Below, piece by piece: positions 43,613 to 53,486 of a stretch of 59,743 nucleotides of DNA. Every line of letters starts with the position of its first letter. Within the stretch, counting starts at the first letter, position 1. Position numbers and translations under genes: made by a program. The notes below the pieces were generated by a model, which was not told the DNA's origin, did no database searches, and saw only the letters and a program-made list of their open reading frames with translations. Source of the stretch: Halonotius pteroides (GTDB taxonomy: Archaea > Halobacteriota > Halobacteria > Halobacteriales > Haloferacaceae); contig NZ_QMDW01000014.1 of assembly GCF_003605635.1 (NCBI RefSeq), forward strand, positions 1-59,743, given 5' to 3'.

Positions 43613-45289
43613 TCACATTGCGCCGCCCATGCCACCCATACCGCCCATGCCGCCCATCCCGCCAGCACCGCCGGGGCCGCCCTGGTCATCCTCCTTGTCC
43701 GTCGAGAGGTCGCCGGCGGAGATGATGTCGTCGATCTTCAAGACGAGATTCGCGGCCTCAGCAGCGGACGCGACGGCCTGCTCTTTGGCGTGAGCCGGCT
43801 CAACAACGCCAGCATCGAAGGTGTCGGTCACCTCACCGGTTGTCGCATCGAGGCCGGCGTGGGTGTCGCCGCTTTCGTGTTCGGCGCGGAGATCGACCAG
43901 CGAGTCGATGGAGTCCAGCCCAGCGTTCTCGGCGAGTACGCGGGGCACGAGCTCAAGGGAGTCAGCGAAGGCTTCGACGGCGAGCTGTTCGCGGCCCTCA
44001 ATGCTGTCGGCGTAATCGCGGAGCCGGGAGGCGAGTTCGACCTCGGGCGCGCCGCCGCCGGCGAGCACGCGGCCGTCGGAGACCGTCGTCGAGACAACAT
44101 CGATCGCGTCACTGATACCGCGTTCAAGCTCGTCGACGACGTGGTCGGTCGAGCCACGAAGCAGGAGCGTGACGCCGTGTACCTCGTCGCCGTTGCCTTC
44201 GACGTAGAACAGTTCATCCTCGTCGTCACGGCTGATCGAGCCGTTGCCGAGGTCGCCGGCCGTCAGGGAGTCGATATCGGAGACGACGGAGCCGCCGAGA
44301 ACGTTTTTGAGGAACTTGATATCGGACTTCTTGGTGCGTCGGATCGCCAACACGCCCTCCTTGGCGAGGTAGTGTTGGGCGAGGTCATCGATGCCCTTCT
44401 GACAGAAGACCACGTCAGCACCGCTCTCGACGATCTGGTCGACCTTTGCTTTGAGCTGTTCTTCCTCCTGATCAAGGAAGTTCTGGAGCTGGTCTGGGGA
44501 CTCGATCGAGACCTGCGTGTCAACGTCGGTTTCCTCGACCTCGATGGCCTCATTGAGCAGCAGCGTGTCAGCGGTCTCGAAGCTGGCTGGCATGTCGTCG
44601 ACGACAGGATCCTTGTCGATGACAGCACCAACAAGAAGCTCGCTGTCGCCGGCGGAGCGGCCGGTCTGGGTTTCGATGTTGAGGTTCTGGAGGTCGACGA
44701 CGTGAGAGCCATCGTCGGCTGCGACCGTGATCTGCTGGACGGCGCGGACGACGAGGTCGGCGAGTACGTCCTTTTCGAGCTCCGCGCCCTTGCCGGTCAT
44801 CGAGGTCTCGGCGACCTTCTTGAGCAGATCTTCGTCGTCAGGGTCGACGGGTTCGGCGATGTTGTCGACCTCGTCGCGGGCCTGCTCGCTGGCGAGGTGG
44901 AAGCCCTTGATGATCGCCGTCGGGTGAATCTCTTGATCGAGGAGATCCTCGGCGTTTTTCAGGAGTTCACCCGCGATGGCGACCGCGGTGGTCGTCCCGT
45001 CGCCGGCCTCGTCCTCTTGGGTTTCGGCGACCTCAACGATCATCTCGGCGGTCGGATTGTCGATATCCATCTCGGTGAGGATGGTGACACCGTCGTTGGT
45101 GACGGTGACATCGCCCGTCGAGCTGACGAGCATCTTGTCCATCCCTTTCGGACCGAGTGTCGATCGGACGGAGTCGGCGACCGCCCGAGCGGCCGAGATG
45201 TTGTACTGCTGGGCGTCCTTATCCTGGACGCGCTGAGAGTCCTCTCCGAGAATGATCATCGGTTGACCCTGCTGCATGCGCTGACTCAT
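43613..45289 (-). CDS. Thermosome (group II chaperonin) subunit
   Basis: Encodes 558 residues. [22 protein letters not shown] and [10 protein letters not shown] are the ATP-site motifs of CCT/thermosome chaperonins, and the C-terminus is a run of Gly-Gly-Met repeats. It assembles into double rings that fold proteins, including under heat and salt stress. Haloarchaea carry two or three paralogues; which one this is cannot be told here. Confidence 0.96.
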   Translation of the reverse strand: MSQRMQQGQPMIILGEDSQRVQDKDAQQYNISAARAVADSVRSTLGPKGMDKMLVSSTGDVTVTNDGVTILTEMDIDNPTAEMIVEVAETQEDEAGDGTTTAVAIAGELLKNAEDLLDQEIHPTAIIKGFHLASEQARDEVDNIAEPVDPDDEDLLKKVAETSMTGKGAELEKDVLADLVVRAVQQITVAADDGSHVVDLQNLNIETQTGRSAGDSELLVGAVIDKDPVVDDMPASFETADTLLLNEAIEVEETDVDTQVSIESPDQLQNFLDQEEEQLKAKVDQIVESGADVVFCQKGIDDLAQHYLAKEGVLAIRRTKKSDIKFLKNVLGGSVVSDIDSLTAGDLGNGSISRDDEDELFYVEGNGDEVHGVTLLLRGSTDHVVDELERGISDAIDVVSTTVSDGRVLAGGGAPEVELASRLRDYADSIEGREQLAVEAFADSLELVPRVLAENAGLDSIDSLVDLRAEHESGDTHAGLDATTGEVTDTFDAGVVEPAHAKEQAVASAAEAANLVLKIDDIISAGDLSTDKEDDQGGPGGAGGMGGMGGMGGMGGAM

Positions 45290-45604
45290 AGTTCACTGCG
45301 TGATTGTTTGTGATTCTATATAAGCGTGTTGGTCGTGGTCGACAGCGATGAACGAAGCCACGATCACCGAATCGGAAAAATACACAGCAAGCAGCGGGAT
45401 GTGAGTGTTTCATGCTGCATGTTATCATGCATCTTTACGTGGGAAACATCCCGGCTTCGGCGCGATTTATATACGATCCACCGAGCACTCCAGCGCACCA
45501 CAGGAGCGTTCAACACCCGCGACTGTGCGTACAAGCATGTCCGCCCGCACACAAGCGCGTCTACCAGTGGACACGTACATACGTACGCGACGGATCAATC
45601 AGGT
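45290..45604. promoter_or_regulatory. Thermosome promoter and spacer
   Basis: For the minus-strand thermosome, TATATAAG (45317-45324 on the + strand) is a strong TATA box 28-35 bp before the ATG. On the + strand GATTTATATACG (45464-45475) is another TATA box, about 130 bp before the membrane-protein gene. GCATG/CATGC (45416-45429) forms a small inverted repeat between them. No gene is supported within the 315 bp. Confidence 0.55.
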
Positions 45605-45955
45605 ATGCCACCCATCATCGGCGGCCTCATCTCGTTTGTCGTCGCCCTCCTCGTCGGCGGCCTGGCGATCTCGCTCAGCGCGTGGGTCATCGTCGACATC
45701 GACGACTACAGTCACGCGATCATGACGGCGTTTCTCGGTGCGATCAGCTGGGCGCTTACCTCGTGGGTGCCGCTGATCGGCCCCCTCATCGCACTCGTTG
45801 TCTGGGTTGGGGTCATCAACTGGCGATACCCTGGCGGCTGGATGAACGCCGGGGCCATCGGCGTTATCGCCTGGCTCGCGGCGTCGGTTATCCTGTTTGT
45901 CACAAACAGCCTCTTCAGTCTCGGGATCGGCGCGTTCGGCATCCCGGGCGTCTAA
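45605..45955 (+). CDS. Four-helix membrane protein, unknown
   Basis: Encodes 116 residues from ATG 45605. Four membrane spans are predicted (about 4-27, 36-54, 57-70 and 84-105). GAISWALTSWVPLIGP and NWRYPGGW are notable aromatic turns. Such small membrane proteins are common in haloarchaea and have no assigned role. It converges on dhaM, 23 bp apart. Confidence 0.65.
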   Translation: MPPIIGGLISFVVALLVGGLAISLSAWVIVDIDDYSHAIMTAFLGAISWALTSWVPLIGPLIALVVWVGVINWRYPGGWMNAGAIGVIAWLAASVILFVTNSLFSLGIGAFGIPGV

Positions 45956-45978
45956 AACGGCGACAACGGGAGCCGCGC

Positions 45979-46359
45979 TCAGGTTTTGTCGATAGCAACG
46001 GCGGCCTCAGCCTGTTCGACCACAGACTCTAGTGTCGCATTCGGGTCGGTCGCGGCAACGGCGGCGTTGACCGCGCCCTCAAGCACGGGGCTGTCGGCGA
46101 TGACCGCCTCGCCGTCGTGCATCTCGATGGCGACCTCGGCGTTCATGACCGCGCTGCCGAGATCGACGAGAACGACGACGCCATCGCCATCGTCGGCGGC
46201 GACTAAGGCGTTGCTGATGCGGTCGACATTGGTGCCGATTACCCCGTCGCCATCGCCACCGGCGGCCTCGATGGGGGTGTCGCCACCCATCTCGGCGGCG
46301 ACCTCGACGATGCCGTCGGCAGCCTTCCTGCTGTGGGAGACGACGACAAGCCCAACCAT
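45979..46359 (-). CDS. dhaM: DhaM, phosphotransferase subunit of dihydroxyacetone kinase
   Basis: Encodes 126 residues from ATG 46359 (GTG one codon earlier is possible). VGLVVVSHSRKAADG contains the conserved phosphorylated histidine of EIIA-Man-type DhaM, and LVDLGSAVMNAE is diagnostic. It carries phosphate from HPr to the ADP held by DhaL. Only the EIIA-like domain is present, so HPr and enzyme I must be encoded elsewhere. It overlaps dhaL by one base. Confidence 0.93.
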   Translation of the reverse strand: MVGLVVVSHSRKAADGIVEVAAEMGGDTPIEAAGGDGDGVIGTNVDRISNALVAADDGDGVVVLVDLGSAVMNAEVAIEMHDGEAVIADSPVLEGAVNAAVAATDPNATLESVVEQAEAAVAIDKT

Positions 46360-47060
46360 CACTCCTCGGCGGCCTCCGCATCCGGGATTGTCGGCGACGA
46401 GGCGTCGACATCCGGCACCTCGCTGTCGAGGTGGCCGGCAGCGACAGCCAGCAGTTCCTCCATGATGTAGAGCGTACTCGTCGCGCCAGGATCCTGATGG
46501 CCGACTGATCGCCAGCCGAGATACGAGGCCCGGCCCTTACTCGCCCGGATCGGCACGGTAAACTGCACGCCGGCCTCGGCAGCGGCGACCGCCTTGGTGA
46601 GGGCCTCAAGCGGCGGCAGCTCGTCGGTCTCGATGGATTTCTTGAACGTGTGAACAGCCGGTGTCAACGCGTCAACCATCGTCCCGGCACCGACGCTGGC
46701 GTCGCCGCGGTCTTGCACCTTTTCGAGATAGGTCTCCGCGAAGGCGACCGCGGTTTCGGGCGTAACCCCGCCCTCCAGCTCCTGGCTGGCGAAGACGAGT
46801 GACCCGCCGTACAGCGGGCCAGCCGCGCCACCGACCTCGGAGAGGACGGTTTTGCCCGCGGTTTTTACCGCGGTTTGGGCGTCGGGATCAGCAAGATCGG
46901 CGACGGCCTCGGCGGCTTCGGCCCAGCCGCGGGCCATGTTGCCGCCGTGGTCGGCGTCGCCGATCGCGGAGTCGAGGTCGGTTAGGTGGTCGCGTTCGGC
47001 TTGGATGCGGTCGGCAACGGCTTCGACGGCGGCGACGACGACGGCTCCGTCCCCGCTCAT
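46359..47060 (-). CDS. dhaL: DhaL, ADP-binding subunit of dihydroxyacetone kinase
   Basis: Encodes 233 residues from ATG 47060. LDSAIGDADHGGNMARG holds the Asp cluster that binds Mg-ADP in DhaL, and GDASVGAGTMVDAL and SKGRASYLG complete the signature. DhaL moves phosphate from DhaM to dihydroxyacetone bound by DhaK. It overlaps dhaK by four bases. Dihydroxyacetone is an overflow product of algae and Salinibacter in brines, a likely carbon source. Confidence 0.95.
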   Translation of the reverse strand: MSGDGAVVVAAVEAVADRIQAERDHLTDLDSAIGDADHGGNMARGWAEAAEAVADLADPDAQTAVKTAGKTVLSEVGGAAGPLYGGSLVFASQELEGGVTPETAVAFAETYLEKVQDRGDASVGAGTMVDALTPAVHTFKKSIETDELPPLEALTKAVAAAEAGVQFTVPIRASKGRASYLGWRSVGHQDPGATSTLYIMEELLAVAAGHLDSEVPDVDASSPTIPDAEAAEE

Positions 47061-48052
47061 TGCACTGTCAGACCCGGGGTGTCGGCCGGCGCGTCGAGCA
47101 GCTCTTTGAGCTCGTCGTCGACCGCACAGACCGTGATCGACGCCCCCGCCATATCCAGGGAGGTCATGTAGTCGCCGACCCACGCGTCCCACGTTTCGAG
47201 GCCGTGGTCGCCGATGAGCTCCTGGAGCTTGCGGTTGACGACGAACAGCTCCATCAGCGGCGTCCCGCCCATCCCGTTGACGATGGTGACGACCTCCTGG
47301 CCCTCGTCGAGATCGAGGTCGTCAAGGACGCCTTCGGTGAGCTCCTCGGTGATCTCGTCGGCCGACATCACGTCGGTGCGCTCGGTGCCCGGCTCGCCGT
47401 GGATCCCGATCCCGAGTTCGATCTCGTCGTCTGGCAGATCGAACGTCGCTTCACCCTTTTCGGGCGTTACGCAGGACGTGAGGGCCATCCCCATCGTCGC
47501 GGTGTTGTCGACAACCTTCTGTGCGACCCGCTGTGCCTCATCGAGATCCGCGCCTGCGGCGGCTTTCGCGCCGGCGGCCTTGTGGACGAGGATCGTCCCA
47601 CAGACCCCACGGCGGCCCGACGTATACAGCGAATCCTCGACGGCCACATCGTCGTTGACGACGACCGTGGCGACATCGGTACCCTCCATCTCGACCATCT
47701 CGATGGCGGTCTCGAAGTTCATCACGTCGCCCTCGTAGTTTTTGATGACTGCGAGTACCCCTTCGCCGCTGTCGGTGGCGTCGAGCAGGGCCTCAAACTC
47801 GTCGGCGGTCGGCGAGGAGAAGACGTCGCCGGCGGCCGCCCCGTCGAGCATGCCGTCGCCGATATAGCCGCCGTGGGTCGGCTCGTGGCCGCTGCCACCG
47901 CCGGAGACGACGCCGACCTTGCCAGCAACAGGCGCGTCGTCACGGACGAGTACCTGCGTGTCAGGCAGTCGCCGCAGGTCGGGGTACGCCGCAGTCATTC
48001 CATCGAGCATTTCATCGACGACATCGTCCGACTCGTTGATCAGTTTCTTCAT
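47057..48052 (-). CDS. dhaK: DhaK, dihydroxyacetone-binding kinase subunit
   Basis: Encodes 331 residues from ATG 48052 (MKKLINESDD; an ATG four codons upstream is less typical). SGGGSGHEPTHGGYIGDG is the substrate loop. His218 in LGIGIHGEPG matches the histidine that binds dihydroxyacetone as a hemiaminal in E. coli DhaK. It is first in dhaKLM with ATGA-type overlaps, so subunits are made in fixed ratio. Promoter lies in the AT-rich 48053-48110. Confidence 0.95.
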   Translation of the reverse strand: MKKLINESDDVVDEMLDGMTAAYPDLRRLPDTQVLVRDDAPVAGKVGVVSGGGSGHEPTHGGYIGDGMLDGAAAGDVFSSPTADEFEALLDATDSGEGVLAVIKNYEGDVMNFETAIEMVEMEGTDVATVVVNDDVAVEDSLYTSGRRGVCGTILVHKAAGAKAAAGADLDEAQRVAQKVVDNTATMGMALTSCVTPEKGEATFDLPDDEIELGIGIHGEPGTERTDVMSADEITEELTEGVLDDLDLDEGQEVVTIVNGMGGTPLMELFVVNRKLQELIGDHGLETWDAWVGDYMTSLDMAGASITVCAVDDELKELLDAPADTPGLTVQ

Positions 48053-48198
48053 AGCCACTATCATAATTATCTGTGATAGACTAAAGGTTAATTGCGCCAG
48101 GATGTCAGGTAATACGAGAGCACACAGTTGATTACTCAGTCACATATCAGCACGCAGACCGCTGTCGTGACGGGAGCATCGAGAACGTAGGCAGCCGG

Positions 48199-49416
48199 CT
48201 ACGCACGTGCCGTCTCATCGAGGGCGGCTTCGATCTCGCTGATCGCGTCGGTGACGGCGGCGAGATCGTCGTCGACGGCCCCGTTGGCAACGCGGTCGTA
48301 CTCATCGTCTGTCAGCTCAGCCTCGGCGACGGCGACCTCGCGGAGACGCTCGTAGTTGTCGCGACGCGTAAACCGAGCCAGACGGCGGCGAGGGGCTTCG
48401 ATAGCGGTGGCGTCAGCAGCATCGCCGGCATCATCAGTGGCGGCGTTGCTGCTCTCATCGTCGCCGCTGTCGTCGTCTGTGAGGGCTGACTCAAGCCGAC
48501 GAACGAACGGAGCCACCTCATCGAGGCGCGCTCGGAGCGTCGCGGCCTCGGCGGGCGGCCACCCGACACAGAAGGCCGCAGCATCGAGGCGGTCGAGATA
48601 GGTCTGGTGTACCGCAACCGAGGTGCGGAGCGCGCCAGGGTCGTCGACATAGTGTTCCAGTTTTGACGGCGAGTAGTCGGCGTACTCGACGAGTTCGGCC
48701 AACGGCTCGGTTCCAGCAGGCTTGGAATCAATGTACTCGAGAAGATCCCGCGGCGGGCGGTCGACGCCGACCAGTGGACGGTCGGCTGCATCGCTGAGGA
48801 GGGTACACAGCTCACGGGCCGGGCGGGTTTCTCTGAATCGCTCGAAACCGGTACGAACAGCCGTATTGTAGGCATCGACGCGCTCCCGCAACGGCTCCGT
48901 GGAGACAGCGAGATCAACGTCGGCGAGCCGTTGGAGGTCACGGAGGCGGTCGGCCTCCTCGCGGAGTTCGGCCAGCCGCTCGTCGGCGTCGCCACGGGCC
49001 GCTCGATAGGCATCGATCGCGGCCTCCCGTTCTTCCAGCATTGCGACAGCCTCGCCGGCAGCCTCGATCTCCTCGCGGGCGAACTCGAAATCGGATTCGT
49101 TCAGCCGGCGTTTGTCGAGGCGGTCGCTGACGCGCTGGAAGGCGTCGGCGGCGAAGGTGTCGTCGGAAAGGGCATCGACGAGTTCGAGGATCTCAGTTTG
49201 GAACTGGAGATACGCGGTGAAATCACCGGTGCCGGTCGCGCTGTCCTCATAGCTGTCGAGCAGACGTGTTGCGTTCCGGTAGGCGTCCGCAGCAGCTTCG
49301 ACGCTGGTTTCGCCGTGTTCGTCGATAGCGGCCTCAGCGGCCGCAACGCGGTCAGCAGCAGCGCGAAGGTCGTCGACGACGTCGGGCGGCGACGACTGCG
49401 CGGCGGAGTCGACCAT
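48199..49416 (-). CDS. Long coiled-coil protein (DUF7118-like)
   Basis: Encodes 405 residues from ATG 49416, almost wholly helical with predicted coiled coil across about residues 10-190 (for example REEIEAAGEAVAMLEERE). FCVGWPPAEAATLRARLDE lies before a disordered Asp/Ser segment near 310-335. I associate it with the haloarchaeal family DUF7118. It starts one base after the hisI stop; function unknown. No enzymatic motif is visible. Confidence 0.65.
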   Translation of the reverse strand: MVDSAAQSSPPDVVDDLRAAADRVAAAEAAIDEHGETSVEAAADAYRNATRLLDSYEDSATGTGDFTAYLQFQTEILELVDALSDDTFAADAFQRVSDRLDKRRLNESDFEFAREEIEAAGEAVAMLEEREAAIDAYRAARGDADERLAELREEADRLRDLQRLADVDLAVSTEPLRERVDAYNTAVRTGFERFRETRPARELCTLLSDAADRPLVGVDRPPRDLLEYIDSKPAGTEPLAELVEYADYSPSKLEHYVDDPGALRTSVAVHQTYLDRLDAAAFCVGWPPAEAATLRARLDEVAPFVRRLESALTDDDSGDDESSNAATDDAGDAADATAIEAPRRRLARFTRRDNYERLREVAVAEAELTDDEYDRVANGAVDDDLAAVTDAISEIEAALDETARA

Positions 49417-49417
49417 G

Positions 49418-49786
49418 TTACTCGTAGACTGCATCGGGATCGAAAACTTTTGTGCCGACGGTTTCGCCGTCGATGGTGCGATAGAAACAGCTCTCGTGGC
49501 CGGTGTGACACGCCCCCCCTTCCTGCTCGACAAGATACAGCAGGGTGTCGGCGTCGCAGTCGACTCGAACCTCCCTGACAGATTGGGTATGGCCGCTACT
49601 CGCGCCTTTCTCCCAGAGTTCATCGCGGCTGCGAGAGTAGTAGTGAGCCCGACCGGTTTCCAATGTCTTGTCGAGCGCCTCGGGTGAAACATACGCGAGC
49701 ATCAACACATCCTTCGAGTCAGCATCTTGTGCGACCGCGGGGACAAGACCGGTGTCGCCGAAATCAACGTCTATCTGTTCGCTCAT
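49418..49786 (-). CDS. hisI: Phosphoribosyl-AMP cyclohydrolase
   Basis: Encodes 122 residues. [33 protein letters not shown] and [22 protein letters not shown] are HisI signatures; the cysteines and Asp bind the catalytic Zn2+ and Mg2+. It opens the purine ring in the third step of histidine biosynthesis. It is separate from other his genes here, followed immediately by the coiled-coil gene. Confidence 0.96.
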   Translation of the reverse strand: MSEQIDVDFGDTGLVPAVAQDADSKDVLMLAYVSPEALDKTLETGRAHYYSRSRDELWEKGASSGHTQSVREVRVDCDADTLLYLVEQEGGACHTGHESCFYRTIDGETVGTKVFDPDAVYE

Positions 49787-49849
49787 TGGTTGGGCTCAAC
49801 GTAGCAAGGTGAATAGACCTTTCCCGTCGGCGTTGACCGTGGTGTCGCG

Positions 49850-50836
49850 CTACTCGCTGCTGTAGCGGCCGGCGTCGGCGCGGCTGTTTGCGGTGGTTCG
49901 CCACCACGTTGCGAGACGGTGGCGACCTCGGCGGGCCAGCGGGGCCAACTCCTCCGCACCGATGATCCCGAAGCCAACGACGATCACGCCGAAGCCTGCG
50001 ACCGTCATCGCCGACAACGACTCCCCAAGCAGGAGCCAGCCGCCGAGGGTGGCGACGACCGGGCTGACATAGAAGACGAGACTCGACCGGGTCGCGCCGA
50101 CCGCATCAAGCAGATTGAAATGGATGATATAGGCGAGCGCGCCGGCAAAAACGCCGAGGTAGCCGACCGAGAGCAGTGCCGACGGCGTCCACGTCGCCGC
50201 GGCGACCGACTCACCGGTAGCGAAGCTGAGCGTGTGGAGTAGCCCCGCGCTGACCGGGAGGGCCCACGCGGTGCGAACCGTACTCGACAGCCCCGGCGAC
50301 GAGCGGCGGATCAACACGGTGCCAAGAGCGAGACTGACCGCCCCCGCCAGCACGATCGCCGCACCGCCGGTAAGGGTCGCCCGCAACGTTGCTGGCGTGA
50401 GCTCGATGACCATGCCGACGCCGACGAGGCCGAGAAGGGTGCCGACCGCGCCGGTCGCTGAGAGCTGTTCGTCGCTGAGCAGGACGCCCGCAAACAGCGG
50501 CGTGAAGATCGGCACGAGCGCAAAGAGGATCGCGCCAACACCGCTGGTAACCGACCCCTGGCCAAGGAACAACAGCCCGTTGGCGAGACCGATCGCGAGG
50601 ACGCCAGCCGCGAGAATCCCCGCGATGTCACCGCGAGTTCGCGGGATGAGATCACGCACGTCGTGTGTGTAGAGGACGTAGCCACCGAGTACGAGGGCTG
50701 CCAGATCAAACCGCACGGCAACAAGCAGCAGCGGTGGGATATCCGCAAGCCCAGCCTTCGCTGCGACGAACGTCCCGCCGAACAGGACGCTCACCGCGAG
50801 AAACGCGGCCGACCAACGGTGATTGCGTAGCGTCAT
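49850..50836 (-). CDS. EamA/DMT-family transporter
   Basis: Encodes 328 residues from ATG 50836. Ten membrane helices arranged as two EamA repeats, beginning SVLFGGTFVAAKAGL. The cytoplasmic tail is basic and short. Such drug/metabolite exporters move amino acids, nucleosides or toxins; substrate unknown. It diverges from the regulator at 51070. Confidence 0.87.
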   Translation of the reverse strand: MTLRNHRWSAAFLAVSVLFGGTFVAAKAGLADIPPLLLVAVRFDLAALVLGGYVLYTHDVRDLIPRTRGDIAGILAAGVLAIGLANGLLFLGQGSVTSGVGAILFALVPIFTPLFAGVLLSDEQLSATGAVGTLLGLVGVGMVIELTPATLRATLTGGAAIVLAGAVSLALGTVLIRRSSPGLSSTVRTAWALPVSAGLLHTLSFATGESVAAATWTPSALLSVGYLGVFAGALAYIIHFNLLDAVGATRSSLVFYVSPVVATLGGWLLLGESLSAMTVAGFGVIVVGFGIIGAEELAPLARRGRHRLATWWRTTANSRADAGRYSSE

Positions 50837-51069
50837 CGGCCCTCCGATCCATCGAAACCGCGGGAGGAGACAGAGCGAAAGACAGTATCGATCATACTCA
50901 ACGGAAGGGGCCGAACGGGCATAAACCAATCCAGAAATCGCTGCACGGCGAGACAATCATGCCGTTTGTGAATGGTAGTCTCGGTGTGGAAGCACGCTGC
51001 GTCTCGATGTGATTTCATGGTGTGAAAAACGGCCGAAACCGACTTGCGGCCGCGGCCGGAATACAAGAC

Positions 51070-51867
51070 ATGGATCGGGTCTTCGCAGAGATGGAGTTTC
51101 TCGCGCGGTCGGCCAACCGCGGCGACGTGTTGACGCTGGTGGCCGAGGCCCCACACGACCGGCAGGCGTTGGCGGCTGAGACCGGGGCCTCACAGCCCAC
51201 GCTCGGCCGGATTCTCCGCGATTTCGAGGAACGTGACTGGGTGCGAGCAACCGAACAGGGGTACACGGCGACGGCGACCGGGCGGCTTGTCGCTTCGGGG
51301 CTGACCGAACTCTCCGAGAGCCTTGCGGCCGAACTCCATCTCCGGGGGGTGAGCGAGTGGCTACCGACCGACAGCCTTGGCTTTGATCTGGGCCGACTGG
51401 GCGAGGCGACGATTACGACCCCAACTCAGACCCGACCGAGCGCGCCGATCAGTCGGGTGATCGAGCTGATCGAGGCGGCATCCCGGGTGCGGATCTTCTC
51501 GCATGCGTTCAATGAGCAGACGCTGGCCGCGGTCGTCGAGTGGGTCGCCGACGGCGGACAGTTCGAGGGCGTGTTCTCCGCGGCGGCGATCGATGCGGTG
51601 GCTCACGAAACAGGGCTGCGCGGGCAACTCCAACAGTTGCAGGCGGCAGACAGGGCGACGATTCGTGTCATCGAGGACGCGGTTCCGCTGGCGGTGACCG
51701 TCGCCGACGATACGGTGAGCCTGTTGTTGCGGGACGACGACGGACGGCTGCAGGCGGCTATCGACACCGACGATCCGGAGGTGGAGGTGTGGGCGACAGA
51801 TCGGCACGGTCGGTACTGGGAGTCGGCGCGACCGCTAGCTGAGAGTGATCTGACGATCGACGAGTGA
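51070..51867 (+). CDS. Winged-helix regulator with FilR1-like sensor domain
   Basis: Encodes 265 residues from ATG 51070 (GTG 51022 would add 16). Residues about 8-85 form an ArsR/MarR-type winged helix (ASQPTLGRILRDFEERDW). The C-terminal half resembles the middle domain of methanogenesis regulator FilR1 (VRIFSHAFNEQTLAAVVEW, FSAAAIDAV, VSLLLRDDDG). This is a common haloarchaeal regulator architecture. It may control the divergent EamA exporter. Confidence 0.75.
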   Translation: MDRVFAEMEFLARSANRGDVLTLVAEAPHDRQALAAETGASQPTLGRILRDFEERDWVRATEQGYTATATGRLVASGLTELSESLAAELHLRGVSEWLPTDSLGFDLGRLGEATITTPTQTRPSAPISRVIELIEAASRVRIFSHAFNEQTLAAVVEWVADGGQFEGVFSAAAIDAVAHETGLRGQLQQLQAADRATIRVIEDAVPLAVTVADDTVSLLLRDDDGRLQAAIDTDDPEVEVWATDRHGRYWESARPLAESDLTIDE

Positions 51868-51927
51868 AAACGATGCCACTGACGGTGGGGCCACCAGCAG
51901 CGATCAGCGAAGCGTCGGTGCTGATGA

Positions 51928-52689
51928 TCAACCAGAAGCTGTCTCGGAGACCGGCCGATCATGCTCACACGTTCCATCGAGACACCGCTCGCTGGAGGCC
52001 GTTCTGAACCGTGGGAGGCCGCAGTCACAGACATCAGTGACGACGCCGGCCGGGAACGAAAACGAGGTTTCACAGTCCGGATACTCATCACAGCCGAAAA
52101 ACAGGCGGCCGTCGGGGCTGCGGACGCGGAGCGGCGCGCCACAGTCCGGGCAATCGTAGGCTTCATCGAATCGCTCGCGGACGGCCGCCGACAGCGACTC
52201 ACAGGCGTAATCGACACAGAGATCGAAGGTCTCCCCGCGTTCAACGCGCATCTGTGGGAGCCCGCAGTCCGGGCAGGCGGAATCGAGCACGGTCGCTCCC
52301 GACGGCAGGCCGTACTGTTCGGCACAGTCGAGACAGCTGACTTCGCCGCGCGTGCGGACGAGTTGACCAGTACAGAGCGGGCAGTCGCCGACGGGGACGC
52401 CGGCCTCCGAAACCGGGAACGACTCGACGCCGACAGCGTCGTGAGAGCGAACCGAGAGCTGTTGGCCGTCGGCCGCGGCGGTGAGGCTGAACCCCTCGCC
52501 GTCGTGTTCGACAGTGACCTCATCGGGGCGGGTGAGCCACCCAACAGGTTGGTAGCCGTCGGCGTCGTGGACGAGAACGGTGCGGTCGGGTTTGACCAAG
52601 ATCACCACGTGACCGCGTTGGGTGCGGTCGCGGGTGCCTTCGAACTCGACGGTGCAGTCGCCGGTGAGGATGCGGGTGCGGTCGGCCAT
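51928..52689 (-). CDS. DUF91/NucS-like domain protein with C4 zinc ribbons
   Basis: Encodes 253 residues. The N-terminal 110 residues (TGDCTVEFEGTRDRTQRGHV, VKPDRTVLVHDADGYQPVGW) resemble the N-terminal domain of NucS/DUF91 nucleases. The rest carries several zinc ribbons (CPLC/CLDC, CPDC, CPDC/GCDEYPDC), the last like topoisomerase I C4 fingers. The catalytic DUF91 nuclease core appears missing, so DNA binding rather than cutting is likely. Confidence 0.78.
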   Translation of the reverse strand: MADRTRILTGDCTVEFEGTRDRTQRGHVVILVKPDRTVLVHDADGYQPVGWLTRPDEVTVEHDGEGFSLTAAADGQQLSVRSHDAVGVESFPVSEAGVPVGDCPLCTGQLVRTRGEVSCLDCAEQYGLPSGATVLDSACPDCGLPQMRVERGETFDLCVDYACESLSAAVRERFDEAYDCPDCGAPLRVRSPDGRLFFGCDEYPDCETSFSFPAGVVTDVCDCGLPRFRTASSERCLDGTCEHDRPVSETASG

Positions 52690-52763
52690 GGGACGCCGTG
52701 GCCGCGGCTTGTGGCCTAAAGCTACGGGCGAGAGTCTTTACCCGAAGGCGATGAGAGGCCGGT

Positions 52764-53438
52764 ATGGACGACTCCGAACGCGGGAGCCAGGCCGTGTTGT
52801 TCGATATGGACGGCGTGATCGTCGACTCCGAGCGCTACTGGCACGACGCACAGCCCGAGCACATTTTTCCGGCGACGCTTGCCGGCGAGTATCCGGATCT
52901 CGACGAAACGACCGGGATGAACTACAAGGAGATCTACGACTATCTCGATGCGAACTACGAGCCGAAAATCAGCAAAGACGAGTTCATCGATATCTTCGAC
53001 GAGACAGCCCGTGGGATCTACCGCGAGCGCGTCTCGTTGCTGGATGGCTTTCACGATCTCCGCGCGGAACTCGGAGCCAACGACGTGACTGTCGCCATCG
53101 TCACCTCCGCGCCGCCAGCGTGGCACGAGATCGTCACCGAGCGGTTCGATATCGCGGTCGGCGAGACGATCAGCGCGGAGGACATCGACGGCGAGGGAAA
53201 GCCAGCCCCCGATGTCTACGAACACGCAGCCGATGTGCTCGGCATCGATCCGGCTGACTGTCTTGTCGTCGAGGATTCGAAAAACGGCGTCGAAGCCGGG
53301 AAGCGAGCCGGGATGGTCGTTATCGCCTACCGAACCGGGCCGAACAGCGAGACCGACCTCTCGGCGGCCGATGTCGTTGTCGACGGTTCCGCGGAGTTAC
53401 GGGCAGAGATCCAGCGTCGGACAGGAATAGAGGGATAA
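52764..53438 (+). CDS. HAD-superfamily phosphatase/phosphomutase-like protein
   Basis: Encodes 224 residues. LFDMDGVIVDSE (motif I with two catalytic Asp), VTSAPP (motif II), KPAPDVYEHAADVLG (motif III Lys) and VVEDSKNGVEAG (motif IV) place it in the beta-phosphoglucomutase/phosphoglycolate phosphatase group. Substrate is not determined. It precedes the toxin-antitoxin-like pair by 48 bp. Confidence 0.9.
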   Translation: MDDSERGSQAVLFDMDGVIVDSERYWHDAQPEHIFPATLAGEYPDLDETTGMNYKEIYDYLDANYEPKISKDEFIDIFDETARGIYRERVSLLDGFHDLRAELGANDVTVAIVTSAPPAWHEIVTERFDIAVGETISAEDIDGEGKPAPDVYEHAADVLGIDPADCLVVEDSKNGVEAGKRAGMVVIAYRTGPNSETDLSAADVVVDGSAELRAEIQRRTGIEG

Positions 53439-53486
53439 ATCACTGCGAGCGTGATTTTATAGGCGATGACGGCGTACGGAGGCGTA

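Noticed and set aside
43790-45313. 507-codon frame on the + strand opposite the thermosome
   Set aside because: It mirrors the thermosome reading frame on the other strand, has no family motif and reflects codon bias in GC-rich DNA.
46799-48076. 425-codon frame opposite dhaK and dhaL
   Set aside because: Arg-rich shadow product; dhaKL is unambiguous on the other strand.
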